Part shown: in pieces, positions 1-8,412 of the stretch
How the letters are laid out: each line of letters begins with the position of its first letter
Numbering within the stretch: the first letter of the stretch is position 1
Assembly: GCA_003521815.1 (NCBI GenBank)
Contig: DPHE01000099.1
Location: forward strand, 42,930-61,956
Length of the DNA: 19,027 bases
Origin: Colwellia sp.
GTDB lineage: Bacteria; Pseudomonadota; Gammaproteobacteria; Enterobacterales; Alteromonadaceae
Reading direction: 5' to 3'
Notes under the pieces: generated by a model
Told to the model about the DNA's origin: nothing
Seen by the model: only the letters and a program-made list of their open reading frames with translations
The model's database searches: none
Made by a program: the position numbers and the translations under genes

Positions 1-55
1 CTATTTATTTCGAAGAAGGTCTAGTTTGTTAGATATTTTTGTTAGCGACGTTTGT

Positions 56-77
56 TAGTGACTTGTTAAAGTCACTA
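56..77. terminator. hairpin downstream of the GcvR-like gene
   Basis: A perfect 9-base inverted repeat (56-64 and 69-77) with a 4-base loop lies about 30 bases past the stop of the minus-strand GcvR-like gene. Neither side has a proper T-run, so it is at best a weak or Rho-assisted terminator. Nothing else is recognisable in bases 1-106; neither strand is open through it. Confidence 0.3.
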
Positions 78-106
78 CTCATTCGCCACTCATTTACGAT
101 ATACCA

Positions 107-610
107 TCACGATGATGTAGTAATATCTACCATTAAATCATCAGCAATGTGCTCTAAAGCACTAATTAAATCATCCAAATTATTATCTTTCATTGCGACT
201 TGTACTGTTGCCTTAAACATTAGTTGGCCTGTATGTGGAGCACTTGATTGCGAACTTAGCAGCTTGATTAAATTGCCACCTTGATGGTGGATCACTGATG
301 AAATTTCTTGCACTATACCTGCTCTATCATTAGCGGTTAATTCCAATACTAAGTGGGTCTTTACTTGTGCTAAATTTGGTTCAGCTAACGCTATTTGGCA
401 GGTTAAGCCTGCTATACTTTTAAGATCAGCCGTTAGTGCTTCAGTATTTTTTTTCTCTACCGCCACTTCAATTACGCCAGCAAAAAAATTAGATAAATGG
501 TGTAAACTACTCACTTGCCAATTACCATTGTGACGGCTAATAATGGTAGATAGTGTGTCAACAATGCCGGCTCTATCAGGGCCAATACAAGAAATAACAA
601 GATGATTCAT
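107..610 (-). CDS. gcvR: GcvR-like double ACT-domain protein
   Basis: This 167-residue protein has two tandem ACT domains, about residues 1-80 and 85-165. Each starts with the typical strand-turn pattern: IGPDRAGIVDTLS in the first and LTANDRAGIVQEISS in the second. This is the architecture of the glycine cleavage system repressor GcvR, a cytoplasmic protein that in E. coli acts by binding the activator GcvA rather than DNA. At 167 residues it is somewhat shorter than E. coli GcvR (about 190). The ATG is preceded by AAGGA at good spacing, which supports the start. It is transcribed away from the ettA terminator and so is probably its own unit. The family call is firm. The exact partner is inferred, because many marine gammaproteobacteria carry several GcvR-like ACT proteins. 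Confidence 0.8.
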   Translation of the reverse strand: MNHLVISCIGPDRAGIVDTLSTIISRHNGNWQVSSLHHLSNFFAGVIEVAVEKKNTEALTADLKSIAGLTCQIALAEPNLAQVKTHLVLELTANDRAGIVQEISSVIHHQGGNLIKLLSSQSSAPHTGQLMFKATVQVAMKDNNLDDLISALEHIADDLMVDITTSS

Positions 611-699
611 AGGGTTTCCTTAAATGCGGTAATAGGGAGTCTTAATATGATTTTTAGCATAACTCCATTTTATCAAAAAGTAAAAAATTATAAGGCATA

Positions 700-737
700 A
701 AAAAGCCAGTTAAAATCAAAATTTTAACTGGCTTTTT
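700..737. terminator. bidirectional intrinsic terminator
   Basis: A perfect 17-base inverted repeat (700-716 and 721-737) has a 4-base loop. The core GCCAGTTAAAAT is flanked by an A-run on the left and a T-run on the right, so it can act as a Rho-independent terminator on either strand. It lies 66 bases past the ettA stop and is the obvious terminator for ettA on the minus strand, insulating the GcvR-like gene downstream. Confidence 0.85.
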
Positions 738-803
738 AGTAAATTCATCACCTTATCATATAAAAATCACTCACTACTTGTAAGGGATATTTTTATGTAG
801 TGC

Positions 804-2483
804 TTAACTTATTTTTTTGTATCTAATTCTGTGTGGCTCTGTCGCTGCAGGCCCTAATGTCTTTTTCAACCAAGCTTCATAATCGGTGAAGTTACCCTCG
901 TAGAAGTTGATTTGACCTTCATCGCGATAATCTAAAATATGAGTGGCAATTCTGTCTAAGAACCAGCGGTCATGGGAAATAACCATGGCACAACCAGGGA
1001 ACTCTAACAAGGCTTCTTCAAGCGCACGTAATGTTTCAACATCTAGATCATTGGTTGGTTCATCAAGTAGTAATACGTTACCACCTGTTTGCACAAGCTT
1101 GGCTAAATGAACGCGATTACGCTCACCACCAGATAAATCACCAATGATCTTTTGTTGATCATTACCTTTAAAGTTAAAACGACTAACATAAGCACGACTT
1201 GGAATTTCGAAATTACCAATTTGTAAAATTTCATGACCTTGTGAAATTTCTTGGTAAACTGTTTTGCTGTTGTCCATATCATCTCGGAACTGATCAACAC
1301 TGGCAATCTTCACTGTATCGCCAATTTCCACATTACCAGAGTCTGGTTTTTCAGCACCTGACATTATTTTGAATAGTGTTGATTTACCCGCACCGTTTGG
1401 CCCAATAATACCAACGATAGCGCCTTTTGGAACGCTAAAACTTAAATCATCAATGAGTACTCTATCGCCAAAAGATTTCGTTAAGTTAGTAACATCTAAA
1501 ACTTTATCGCCTAAACGAGGTCCCGGTGGAATGTAAAGTTCGTTGGTTTCATTACGTTTTTGATGATCTTGGCTATTAAGTTCTTCAAAACGTGCCATAC
1601 GGGCCTTGCTTTTTGATTGACGAGCTTTTGGATTTGAACGCACCCATTCAAGTTCTTGCTTGATAGTTTTTTGTAGTGCACTTTCACCTTTGCTTTCTTG
1701 CGCAAGACGCGCATCTTTTTGTTCTAACCATGCAGAATAGTTACCTTCATAAGGAATACCATGTCCTCTATCAAGCTCTAAGATCCAGCCAGCAACATTA
1801 TCCAAAAAGTATCTATCATGGGTAATTGCTACCACAGTACCAGGGTAGTCATGTAAGAAACGCTCTAACCAAGCAACAGATTCAGCATCTAAATGGTTTG
1901 TTGGTTCATCAAGTAATAACATGTCAGGTTTTTGTAGTAATAAACGACAAAGTGCAACACGACGGCGTTCACCACCACTTAATACTTTAATTACTTGGTC
2001 CCATTCAGGTAAACGTAATGCATCAGCAGCACGTTCAAGTACGTTATCAATATTATGACCATCGTTGCTATTGATGATATCTTCTAATTCACCTTGCTCT
2101 TTTGCTAGCTTATCAAAATCAGCATTCTCTTCAGCATATTCGTTATACACTTGGTCAAGACGGGCTAAAGCATTTTTAACGGTAGCAACACCTTCTTCAA
2201 CGATTTCTCTAACTGTCTTCGTTTCGTCAAGGATTGGTTCTTGCGGTAAATAACCAATGTTAGTGCCAGCTAATGCGGTCGCTTCACCTTCAAATTCTGT
2301 ATCAAGACCCGCCATAATGCGAAGTAGGGTAGATTTACCAGAACCGTTTAAACCTAAAACACCTATTTTAACACCAGGAAAAAATGAAAGAGATATGTCT
2401 TTTAAAATAGTACGTTTTGGTGGAACTACTTTAGAAACTCGATTCATCGTCATGATGAATTTATCTGGTAGTGGCTGAGCCAT
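804..2483 (-). CDS. ettA: energy-dependent translational throttle protein EttA (ABC-F ATPase)
   Basis: EttA is a cytoplasmic ABC-F ATPase that binds the ribosomal E site and gates entry into elongation according to the ATP/ADP ratio. The product has 559 residues, close to E. coli EttA (555). It has two ABC cassettes. The first has Walker A GLNGSGKST (44-52), signature LSGGERRR and Walker B DEPTNHLD. The second has GPNGAGKST, LSGGERNR and DEPTNDLD. Between them is the charged linker typical of ABC-F proteins, and no transmembrane segment is present. The N-terminal MNRVSKVVPPKR pattern is diagnostic of EttA rather than Uup or YheS. The ATG has AAAGG upstream at about 8 bases. A strong promoter lies just upstream (2519-2548) and a strong terminator downstream, so this is a monocistronic gene. 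Confidence 0.96.
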   Translation of the reverse strand: MAQPLPDKFIMTMNRVSKVVPPKRTILKDISLSFFPGVKIGVLGLNGSGKSTLLRIMAGLDTEFEGEATALAGTNIGYLPQEPILDETKTVREIVEEGVATVKNALARLDQVYNEYAEENADFDKLAKEQGELEDIINSNDGHNIDNVLERAADALRLPEWDQVIKVLSGGERRRVALCRLLLQKPDMLLLDEPTNHLDAESVAWLERFLHDYPGTVVAITHDRYFLDNVAGWILELDRGHGIPYEGNYSAWLEQKDARLAQESKGESALQKTIKQELEWVRSNPKARQSKSKARMARFEELNSQDHQKRNETNELYIPPGPRLGDKVLDVTNLTKSFGDRVLIDDLSFSVPKGAIVGIIGPNGAGKSTLFKIMSGAEKPDSGNVEIGDTVKIASVDQFRDDMDNSKTVYQEISQGHEILQIGNFEIPSRAYVSRFNFKGNDQQKIIGDLSGGERNRVHLAKLVQTGGNVLLLDEPTNDLDVETLRALEEALLEFPGCAMVISHDRWFLDRIATHILDYRDEGQINFYEGNFTDYEAWLKKTLGPAATEPHRIRYKKIS

Positions 2484-2518
2484 GTCGATACCTTTTATGG
2501 GATTATGAAATTGCTGTT

Positions 2519-2548
2519 ATTGTAGGAGGTTGAGTGCATGGCAGTCAA
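2519..2548 (-). promoter_or_regulatory. sigma70 promoter of ettA
   Basis: On the minus strand, TTGACT (2543-2548) and TACAAT (2519-2524) are separated by 18 bases. This would start the ettA transcript about 30 bases before its ATG. Both boxes are near consensus and nothing competes with them in this short intergenic region. Confidence 0.65.
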
Positions 2549-2607
2549 CGTGACAATCAGTATTTATTAACGCGTAAGTTATTTTGATTTTACTCAGAGT
2601 CTTATAT

Positions 2608-3696
2608 TTATGGCGTTATTATTTCATCACCAGCGATTAAGCCTGAGATTACCGTGACCATGCCATGTTTCTCTTTACCTAACCTAACGAAGCGACGTTG
2701 AATTTCACCATTAACATTAAGCCAAACAAAGTCTAATTGGCCAACGTGTGCGACGCTGTTTGCCGGAATAGTTAACATGGTTTGTTCGCCGGCGGGGATT
2801 AACATGCGTGCGTACATTCCAGGTAACAAGTTCTCATGGTAAGTCATACGGGCTTTAACTAAAAAACTCCGTGAGCCCGTGTTTGCCGCCGGAACTATTT
2901 CTTCTATTTCACCCGTTATGATTTTATTCACGCTAGGTAATTCAATTTCTATTTTTTGTCCATTGGTTAACGTTAACGCGAGTTGCTCGCGTACGTGTGC
3001 CTCTACGCGTAAAGATAATGGATTATATAATGATAATAACTTTATTCCAGGCTGAGCTGTGTCGCCTGGCTCAGCAAAACGGTCAACAATACGTCCATCA
3101 ATTGGCGCTATTAAGGTGGCATAACTTAAGGTTGTTTGGGCTTGAGATAACCCTTGTTTAGCTGCAGTTAATTCAGCCTGAATTGTTTGATAATTTGTGC
3201 TATTTTTATCTAATTCAAATTCGGAAACTAATTTTGTTTTAAATAGCTCAACAGCGCGATCAAGGTTTTGCTTTGACTCTGTATATCGCGCTTGCATGGC
3301 ATTGACATTTTGTTTGGCTTGTAACACTTCTGATTGTAAGTCGTTTTGTTCTAATTGAATTAATAGATCACCTTTTTTGACTAGGTTACCTGACCTACCG
3401 TTTATTTGTTCAATACGCGCTAAAATTCTAGCCGAAATAATGGTTGCTTGTTTTGCTTCAAGGCTAGCAGCGATAGGCTCAAATATAGCTTCATTACTGG
3501 CCACTACCGTATAGCTATTGTTCTGATCAATTATTGAGGCTCTTATTTGGTTGTTCGCTTTATCATTTAATGCTGGCGATGTTTTTTCATCAAATGATCC
3601 TGCTAGCCATGCCACCATTAACAGCAGAACAGTTAAGGCGACCACAGGAATAAGTGTTTTTTGTACTGTGCTTTTATCTGCTTTGGTATGAGTCAT
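2608..3696 (-). CDS. RND efflux periplasmic adaptor (membrane fusion protein)
   Basis: This 362-residue HlyD/AcrA-type adaptor bridges an inner-membrane RND pump to an outer-membrane channel. An N-terminal membrane anchor spans residues 15-33 (LIPVVALTVLLLMVAWLAG), with no lipobox cysteine. It is followed by a biotinyl-lipoyl-like half domain (IEQINGRSGNLVKKGDLLIQL), an alpha-helical hairpin rich in Gln and Ala, the second lipoyl half (TLIAPIDGRIVDRFAEPGD) and the beta-barrel region. The protein ends soon after the motif VISGLIAGDEI, so the membrane-proximal domain is short. The ATG begins 2 bases after the permease stop, which implies translational coupling. The gene order, permease first and adaptor second, is the reverse of acrAB. 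No outer-membrane factor gene is nearby, so the pump probably borrows a TolC. Substrate unknown. Confidence 0.9.
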   Translation of the reverse strand: MTHTKADKSTVQKTLIPVVALTVLLLMVAWLAGSFDEKTSPALNDKANNQIRASIIDQNNSYTVVASNEAIFEPIAASLEAKQATIISARILARIEQINGRSGNLVKKGDLLIQLEQNDLQSEVLQAKQNVNAMQARYTESKQNLDRAVELFKTKLVSEFELDKNSTNYQTIQAELTAAKQGLSQAQTTLSYATLIAPIDGRIVDRFAEPGDTAQPGIKLLSLYNPLSLRVEAHVREQLALTLTNGQKIEIELPSVNKIITGEIEEIVPAANTGSRSFLVKARMTYHENLLPGMYARMLIPAGEQTMLTIPANSVAHVGQLDFVWLNVNGEIQRRFVRLGKEKHGMVTVISGLIAGDEIITP

Positions 3697-3698
3697 GA

Positions 3699-6600
3699 CT
3701 ATGTCTGCGCCTCAGTTGATTTTCTTATGGAATCAGTGGTTATATCTTGTTTATCATCTGCAATGGCTTTATTGGATTGTTCATTGTCAAAAACTAACAG
3801 GTATACAATAGGGACAACAAGTAGTGTAAAGATGGTTGAAGAAATGATGCCAAATATAATGGAAATAGCTAAACCGCTGAATACGGGGTCGAGGGTGATA
3901 ATTAAATTGCCTAATAAGGTGGTGCCGGCAGTCAATAGAACAGGCCGCATACGCACCGCGCCAGCTTGAATTAATGCTTCTTTAATTGGCTCGCCTCTAT
4001 CACGTGCTTGGGTAATAAATTCAATTAAAATCAATGAATTTCTAACCACTATACCTGCTAACGCAATCATGCCTATCATGGCGGTTGCGGTAAATAATAC
4101 GGGGTCAGGAGCATTCGCTATTTCACGTTCACCAAATTGATTGAGTAAAAAGAACCCCGGCATAATACCAATTACCGTTAAGGGTATTGCTGACATTATA
4201 ATGCCAGATAATGCTGCTGAGCCTGTTTGAATTCTAAGAACCAAGAAAATAGCAGTGAGTGCAAAGGCGAAAGCAATCCCCATGTCAATAAAGACCCGTA
4301 AGGTAATACTCCATTCTCCTTCACCACTCCAAGATAATGTGATGTTGTCGGGGAGTTGCCATAGTTGACTACCACCACTGGTTAAAAAAGTTCGCTTAGT
4401 CCAATCATTTGGCTCTGTTGTTGTGTTGTTATTACTGATGTTGTTGTCGAGAATACTAGCGTTTTGTAAGTCACTACCGACATCAGCGATGATAGCCGCA
4501 GGTGTTCTTCCTGAAATATCAGCGGTTACATAGACCACGGGTTTTAAGTCTTTATGAAAGATAGGTTTATCATTTACTTGTTGTTCGAATTGACCTAGTT
4601 CGCCTAATGAAACAAGCGACTGTGGTGCTATGTCAATACCTTGAGGCGTGGTGCTTTGCACAATACCTGCTTGTCCTTTGATGGTTAAGCGATAAAAATC
4701 AGCAAGCGTTTCTCGTTGTTCAATCGGTAATTTCACCTTAATTGCGAGTGGTGATGCTTCATCATCGACATGCAGGTAACCAGCCACTTTTCCGGTATTA
4801 GCAACGTCTAGTACTTGGTTGATATTCGCTGTAGAAATACCCGATAAAGCGGCTTTGATTTTATCACTAACGAAGCGAAATATTGGCTGGTCATTACCAA
4901 CGGTAGAATCAACTTCAACAACATGGGGCTCTAGTTTTAATCTATGCTCAACAATGCTTGCTGCTTGTTGTAATTCACTGTACTGCGTAAATTCATCACC
5001 ATAAAGTTCGGCAACCAATGTGCTGAGCACCGGTGGACCAGGTGGTACTTCCACTACTTTAATCTTTACGCCGTTAGTGCTAAGAGCAGCTAAGTGTTGT
5101 CTTAATCTTAATACGATGGCATGTGATTGATGTTCACGTGCTGTTTTATCCAATAAAATTATGCGTAAGTCAGCCATATGAGGTGCTTGACGCTGATAAT
5201 GTTGGCGAACCATACCGTTGAAATCTATCGGTGATGGCGTTCCTACATAGCTTGCTATTGCTTTAATTTCTGGTAGTTGCTGTGCTTTATTTGATATTGT
5301 TTTTGCCATCGCTGCCGTTTGTTCTAACGTGGCATTTTCTGGCATATCGATAATAACTTGCAGCTCATTTTTATTATCAAAAGGTAATAACTTTAATGGT
5401 ACAAGGCGCATAATAGGCAACATGGCGGTAATAATAAACAAGGCTAATACCACCCAAAGAACAAACTTACCTTTTTTTCTATTCTCTAATAAGGGGGTTA
5501 GCATTCGACGATAAAATTGGCTGAAGCCTTGGCTTTTCTCACTATCTTCATCAACTTCTGCCGCTGATTTCGGTTTGATTAATTTTGATGCTAACCAAGG
5601 GGTCACTAAAAAAGCGACTAAGGTAGAGCTGATCACACTTAAAGGAACATTAAATGCCATGGGCGCCATGTAAGGTCCCATCATGCCGGTTATATAGGCG
5701 AGGGGAATAAAGGCTAATACAATGGTTAAGGTAGACATTAACAATGGCACTCTAATTTCATTGATAGCAGCCACTATTTTGTCTTGCAAAGTACCATGTT
5801 TATTTTTCAAATAGCGTTCAATGTTGTCAACACCGGTAATAGGATCGTCAACTAATAAACCTAGAGATAAAATGAGTGCGAATAAGGTGACACGATTAAT
5901 CGTGTAGCCAAACGCTAAATCTAATGACAAGGTAATGCCATAACAAATAGGTACAGCTAAGCCAACTACAACAGCGGATCGCCAGCCTAAAAACACGGCA
6001 ATAAACACCACCACGGTAAATACAGCAAAGGCTAAGCTAGTGGTGAGGTTATTTACTTTTTCATTCGCTGTTTCACCATAATCACGTAATACTTCTACCT
6101 GAACATTTTGTGGAAAAATGGATTGCTGTAATACAGCTATTTTATCATGTACCGCTTGGGCGACGGTAACGGCATTGCTACCCGGTTGTTTGGCAACACT
6201 GATCGTAACCATGGGATGATCGCCATTATTACTTGAAGAGCTACTTGAATAGTGCTTTTGTTGATGGCCATTAGCAAAGTCAATCCAGGTATAGCTACTT
6301 TGTTCTGCTGGGCTGTCGGTAATATTCGCAATATCTTTTAATAAAATCACACTACCATCAATAACATTAATAGGGGTGTTTTTTAAGGCAGCTATATCAC
6401 GAAATACATCACCACTTTCGAGACGAAAAGACTGATTCTCTAGGGCAAGGTTGCCATGAAACTGTAAAGTATTAGATGCTTGAATTGCATTTAATACATC
6501 TGCGATAGCTACTGCACGCGCGGTCATTTGTTCTGGATCTACGTTAACTTGTATTTCTCTTGAACGACCACCAACTATATTCACTTCACTGGTATTATCA

Positions 6601-7130
6601 ATGGCCTGTAAAAAGGTTGATACTTCTTCGGCTAAACGACGTAAGTCATAGTCATCTACTATCGTGTCATCACTGCTCCACAAACCAAGCATAATAATAG
6701 GAACATCATCTACTTCTATTGGTTGTATACGCCAGTTAGTGACAATGGCTGGAATTCTATCCGTATTTGAATGAAGCTTGTTATAGGTATTGAGTAAGGC
6801 ATTTTGGCGATTTTCACCCACGTGAAATCTCAGGGTTACTACGGTTTGGCTGTTATTGGTAACGGAGTAAACATGCTCAACGCCATTTATCTGTGCGAGT
6901 AGTTTCTCTAAGGGGGTGGTGACCAAACGCTCTACTTGTTGCACATTAACGCCTTCAGCGTTAACTACAACATCAATCATAGGAACCACTATTTGTGGCT
7001 CTTCTTCTCGTGGCGTGTACTTCAGTGCCATCATGCCTGCGAGCATAGATAAGACCAAAATAACCAATGGCAGCTTGCTTACTAAAACGCTGCTGATTAC
7101 TTTGGTAGTAAAATTAATTGGAGTCTGCAT
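3699..7130 (-). CDS. RND-family efflux permease
   Basis: This 1143-residue inner-membrane proton antiporter belongs to the AcrB/HAE-type RND superfamily. It has an N-terminal helix, a large periplasmic loop, the central helices 2-6, a second large loop and helices 8-12. The proton-relay Asp pair is present in TM4 (LLVDDPITGVDN, D428/D429). In the TM10 region the motif reads GIVVRNSLILIEF, with Arg where AcrB has the essential Lys940; this is common in AcrB relatives outside the multidrug group. It is longer than AcrB (about 1050), partly through periplasmic insertions, including a run of six Ser at 295-300 and an Asn/Thr-rich stretch in the second loop. It is coupled to the adaptor gene downstream and lies 81 bases after the ArsR-type gene, so regulator, permease and adaptor are probably one transcript. 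The substrate cannot be read from sequence. Confidence 0.93.
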   Translation of the reverse strand: MQTPINFTTKVISSVLVSKLPLVILVLSMLAGMMALKYTPREEEPQIVVPMIDVVVNAEGVNVQQVERLVTTPLEKLLAQINGVEHVYSVTNNSQTVVTLRFHVGENRQNALLNTYNKLHSNTDRIPAIVTNWRIQPIEVDDVPIIMLGLWSSDDTIVDDYDLRRLAEEVSTFLQAIDNTSEVNIVGGRSREIQVNVDPEQMTARAVAIADVLNAIQASNTLQFHGNLALENQSFRLESGDVFRDIAALKNTPINVIDGSVILLKDIANITDSPAEQSSYTWIDFANGHQQKHYSSSSSSNNGDHPMVTISVAKQPGSNAVTVAQAVHDKIAVLQQSIFPQNVQVEVLRDYGETANEKVNNLTTSLAFAVFTVVVFIAVFLGWRSAVVVGLAVPICYGITLSLDLAFGYTINRVTLFALILSLGLLVDDPITGVDNIERYLKNKHGTLQDKIVAAINEIRVPLLMSTLTIVLAFIPLAYITGMMGPYMAPMAFNVPLSVISSTLVAFLVTPWLASKLIKPKSAAEVDEDSEKSQGFSQFYRRMLTPLLENRKKGKFVLWVVLALFIITAMLPIMRLVPLKLLPFDNKNELQVIIDMPENATLEQTAAMAKTISNKAQQLPEIKAIASYVGTPSPIDFNGMVRQHYQRQAPHMADLRIILLDKTAREHQSHAIVLRLRQHLAALSTNGVKIKVVEVPPGPPVLSTLVAELYGDEFTQYSELQQAASIVEHRLKLEPHVVEVDSTVGNDQPIFRFVSDKIKAALSGISTANINQVLDVANTGKVAGYLHVDDEASPLAIKVKLPIEQRETLADFYRLTIKGQAGIVQSTTPQGIDIAPQSLVSLGELGQFEQQVNDKPIFHKDLKPVVYVTADISGRTPAAIIADVGSDLQNASILDNNISNNNTTTEPNDWTKRTFLTSGGSQLWQLPDNITLSWSGEGEWSITLRVFIDMGIAFAFALTAIFLVLRIQTGSAALSGIIMSAIPLTVIGIMPGFFLLNQFGEREIANAPDPVLFTATAMIGMIALAGIVVRNSLILIEFITQARDRGEPIKEALIQAGAVRMRPVLLTAGTTLLGNLIITLDPVFSGLAISIIFGIISSTIFTLLVVPIVYLLVFDNEQSNKAIADDKQDITTDSIRKSTEAQT

Positions 7131-7211
7131 AATGAGTTAGCAGTCCTTTAAATATGGGTTATCAGTTAATGTCGCAATGTAAAAATAATCAAGTAATCGA
7201 ATAGGGGTGAC

Positions 7212-7517
7212 TTACATGTCTTCACAAAATTGCTGCTGTAAAACTTCTAATAAAAACTTTATTTTTTGATTAGCAATACGATAGTAAATTGTTTGTGATT
7301 CACGTCTTGTTGTCACTATTTCACTTTCCCTTAGTTTAGCTAAATGTTGGGAAAGTGCCGATTGTGATAGATCAACCTGTTCATTTAAATCGCCAACAGT
7401 AAGTTCTTCGTGTGCTAACGAACATAAAATTATTAAACGGTAGGGATTAGCTAATTGCTTTAAAATATCGGCAACCTGTTGAGCATTTTCTAGTAATTTA
7501 GTTTTATCACTTGTCAT
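7212..7517 (-). CDS. ArsR/SmtB-family regulator, BigR/YgaV-like sulfur sensor
   Basis: This 101-residue winged-helix repressor has a recognition helix around LSQSALSQHLAKLRES (50-65) and a wing at TTRRESQTIYYRIA. Two cysteines, C32 (LIILCSLA) and C98 (QQQFCEDM), sit where BigR/SqrR/YgaV proteins carry the pair that forms a disulfide or polysulfide bridge on exposure to sulfide or persulfide. The metal-binding ELCVCDL motif of ArsR/SmtB is absent; the equivalent stretch reads ELTVGDL. I therefore infer a reactive-sulfur or redox sensor rather than an arsenic or zinc sensor. I chose the ATG at 7517 over a TTG four codons upstream because GGTG lies about 8 bases ahead of it. It is divergent from DUF2892 and rhodanese genes, as expected for this regulator type, and is probably the first gene of the RND operon. 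Confidence 0.85.
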   Translation of the reverse strand: MTSDKTKLLENAQQVADILKQLANPYRLIILCSLAHEELTVGDLNEQVDLSQSALSQHLAKLRESEIVTTRRESQTIYYRIANQKIKFLLEVLQQQFCEDM

Positions 7518-7548
7518 AAAAAGCACCAAAATAGTTATTGATATTTAA

Positions 7549-7577
7549 CTTTACTATTGAACTTTAAATTAGTAAAG
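7549..7577. promoter_or_regulatory. candidate operator for the ArsR-type regulator
   Basis: Inverted repeat CTTTACTA (7549-7556) and TAGTAAAG (7570-7577), separated by 13 bases, lies in the divergent intergenic region 32 bases upstream of the regulator ATG. The half-site AACTTTA is also directly repeated (7547-7553 and 7560-7566). AT-rich dyads in this position are typical ArsR-family operators and would control both the RND operon and the DUF2892-rhodanese pair. Binding is inferred. Confidence 0.45.
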
Positions 7578-7678
7578 GCTAATGTATTAAATAAGAAAAA
7601 GATAAATTAGAATCTGTTAAATTAGCTAGTTAGCAATTGTGTTTAATTAGTTCACAGAGATCAGCTTGGAGAATAGTT

Positions 7679-7888
7679 ATGACAGTTAATGAAGCACTTC
7701 GTTTTGTTGCAGGTATTATGATTTTAATATCATTGTTACTTACTCAATTTCACTCACAGAATTGGATCTGGTTTACTGCATTTATTGGCATTAATCTACT
7801 GCAATCATCGTTTACTAAATGGTGCTTAATGATGACGATATTGAAAAAACTTGGTTTAAAGGATGGTAAAGCCAGCTGTAGTGATTAG
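7679..7888 (+). CDS. DUF2892 (YgaP-type transmembrane) protein
   Basis: This 69-residue inner-membrane protein has two hydrophobic helices, about residues 8-23 (FVAGIMILISLLLTQF) and 28-43 (WIWFTAFIGINLLQSS). The motif GINLLQSSFTKWC before the second-helix exit matches the DUF2892 family, which forms the membrane half of the E. coli sulfurtransferase YgaP. The ATG at 7679 is preceded by GGAG at proper spacing; an earlier possible start at 7637 lacks one. The rhodanese gene follows 54 bases later in the same direction, so the two genes together look like a split YgaP. Its role is probably to localise sulfane-sulfur chemistry to the membrane, which is inferred from family context. Confidence 0.8.
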   Translation: MTVNEALRFVAGIMILISLLLTQFHSQNWIWFTAFIGINLLQSSFTKWCLMMTILKKLGLKDGKASCSD

Positions 7889-7942
7889 TAAAGCGCTATG
7901 TGTTATTAAATGTAAAGTGAATAAAATAATTAAGGACTCATT

Positions 7943-8287
7943 ATGTTGAAAACGATACCTGAATTGATAGCCCATGCGAGGCAGTCACTTAATACGATAA
8001 CGGCAGAAGATGCTGCGATTAAATGTAAGGCTGAAAATGGCCTGATCATTGATGTTAGAGAGCCGGCTGAATTTTCTGAAAAATCGGGTGAAAATACGAT
8101 CAACATTCCTCGTGGTTTGTTAGAAATGAAAATGCTACAAATGTATCCTGATGAAAATTTAGCTATTTTTATACATTGCGCTACAGGTGCTAGAGCTACC
8201 TTTGCTGCGGAGCAATTAACACGTGTTGGTTACAAAAATGTTTGGGTAGTTACATCTATGTTAGATGACGTTTGTTGTGTGTTTTAA
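7943..8287 (+). CDS. single-domain rhodanese (sulfurtransferase-like)
   Basis: This 114-residue cytoplasmic rhodanese-fold protein has the CH2A-like motif LIIDVREPAEFSE (34-46), followed by the INIPRG strand. Its active-site loop CATGAR (79-84) has C79 as the persulfide-carrying cysteine and the closing Arg, so it looks catalytically competent. The C-terminus is unusual: after GYKNV the usual rhodanese ending GG...W is replaced by VTSMLDDVCCVF, which places a Cys pair at 111-112. The ATG has AAGGA at about 6 bases. With the DUF2892 gene upstream and the divergent BigR/YgaV-like regulator it forms a sulfide/persulfide module. Substrate and acceptor are not known. Confidence 0.87.
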   Translation: MLKTIPELIAHARQSLNTITAEDAAIKCKAENGLIIDVREPAEFSEKSGENTINIPRGLLEMKMLQMYPDENLAIFIHCATGARATFAAEQLTRVGYKNVWVVTSMLDDVCCVF

Positions 8288-8345
8288 TCGATAATTTCTA
8301 CTTAATTGGTTTGCTTAACTATTAGAAATATTAGGAACTAATTTG

Positions 8346-8384
8346 TAACGAAGCCATCATGTTAAACATCTGATGGCTTCGTTA
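8346..8384. terminator. bidirectional terminator between convergent rhodanese and lysA genes
   Basis: A perfect 14-base inverted repeat (8346-8359 and 8371-8384, core ACGAAGCCATCA) with an 11-base loop lies between two convergent genes. On the plus strand it is followed by only a short T stretch. Position and stem strength support a shared terminator. Confidence 0.7.
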
Positions 8385-8412
8385 TTTCGTGATGTTTGCG
8401 GTTCTTTATTTT

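Noticed and set aside
2529..2570. Plus-strand ATG with GGAGG upstream, between ettA and the adaptor gene
   Set aside because: It encodes only about 10 codons before TAA, and the same bases form the ettA promoter on the other strand.
7212..7529. Reading the ArsR-type protein as an arsenic or zinc sensor
   Set aside because: The ELCVCDL metal-binding motif is absent; the Cys pair and the DUF2892/rhodanese neighbours fit BigR/YgaV-type sulfur sensing better.
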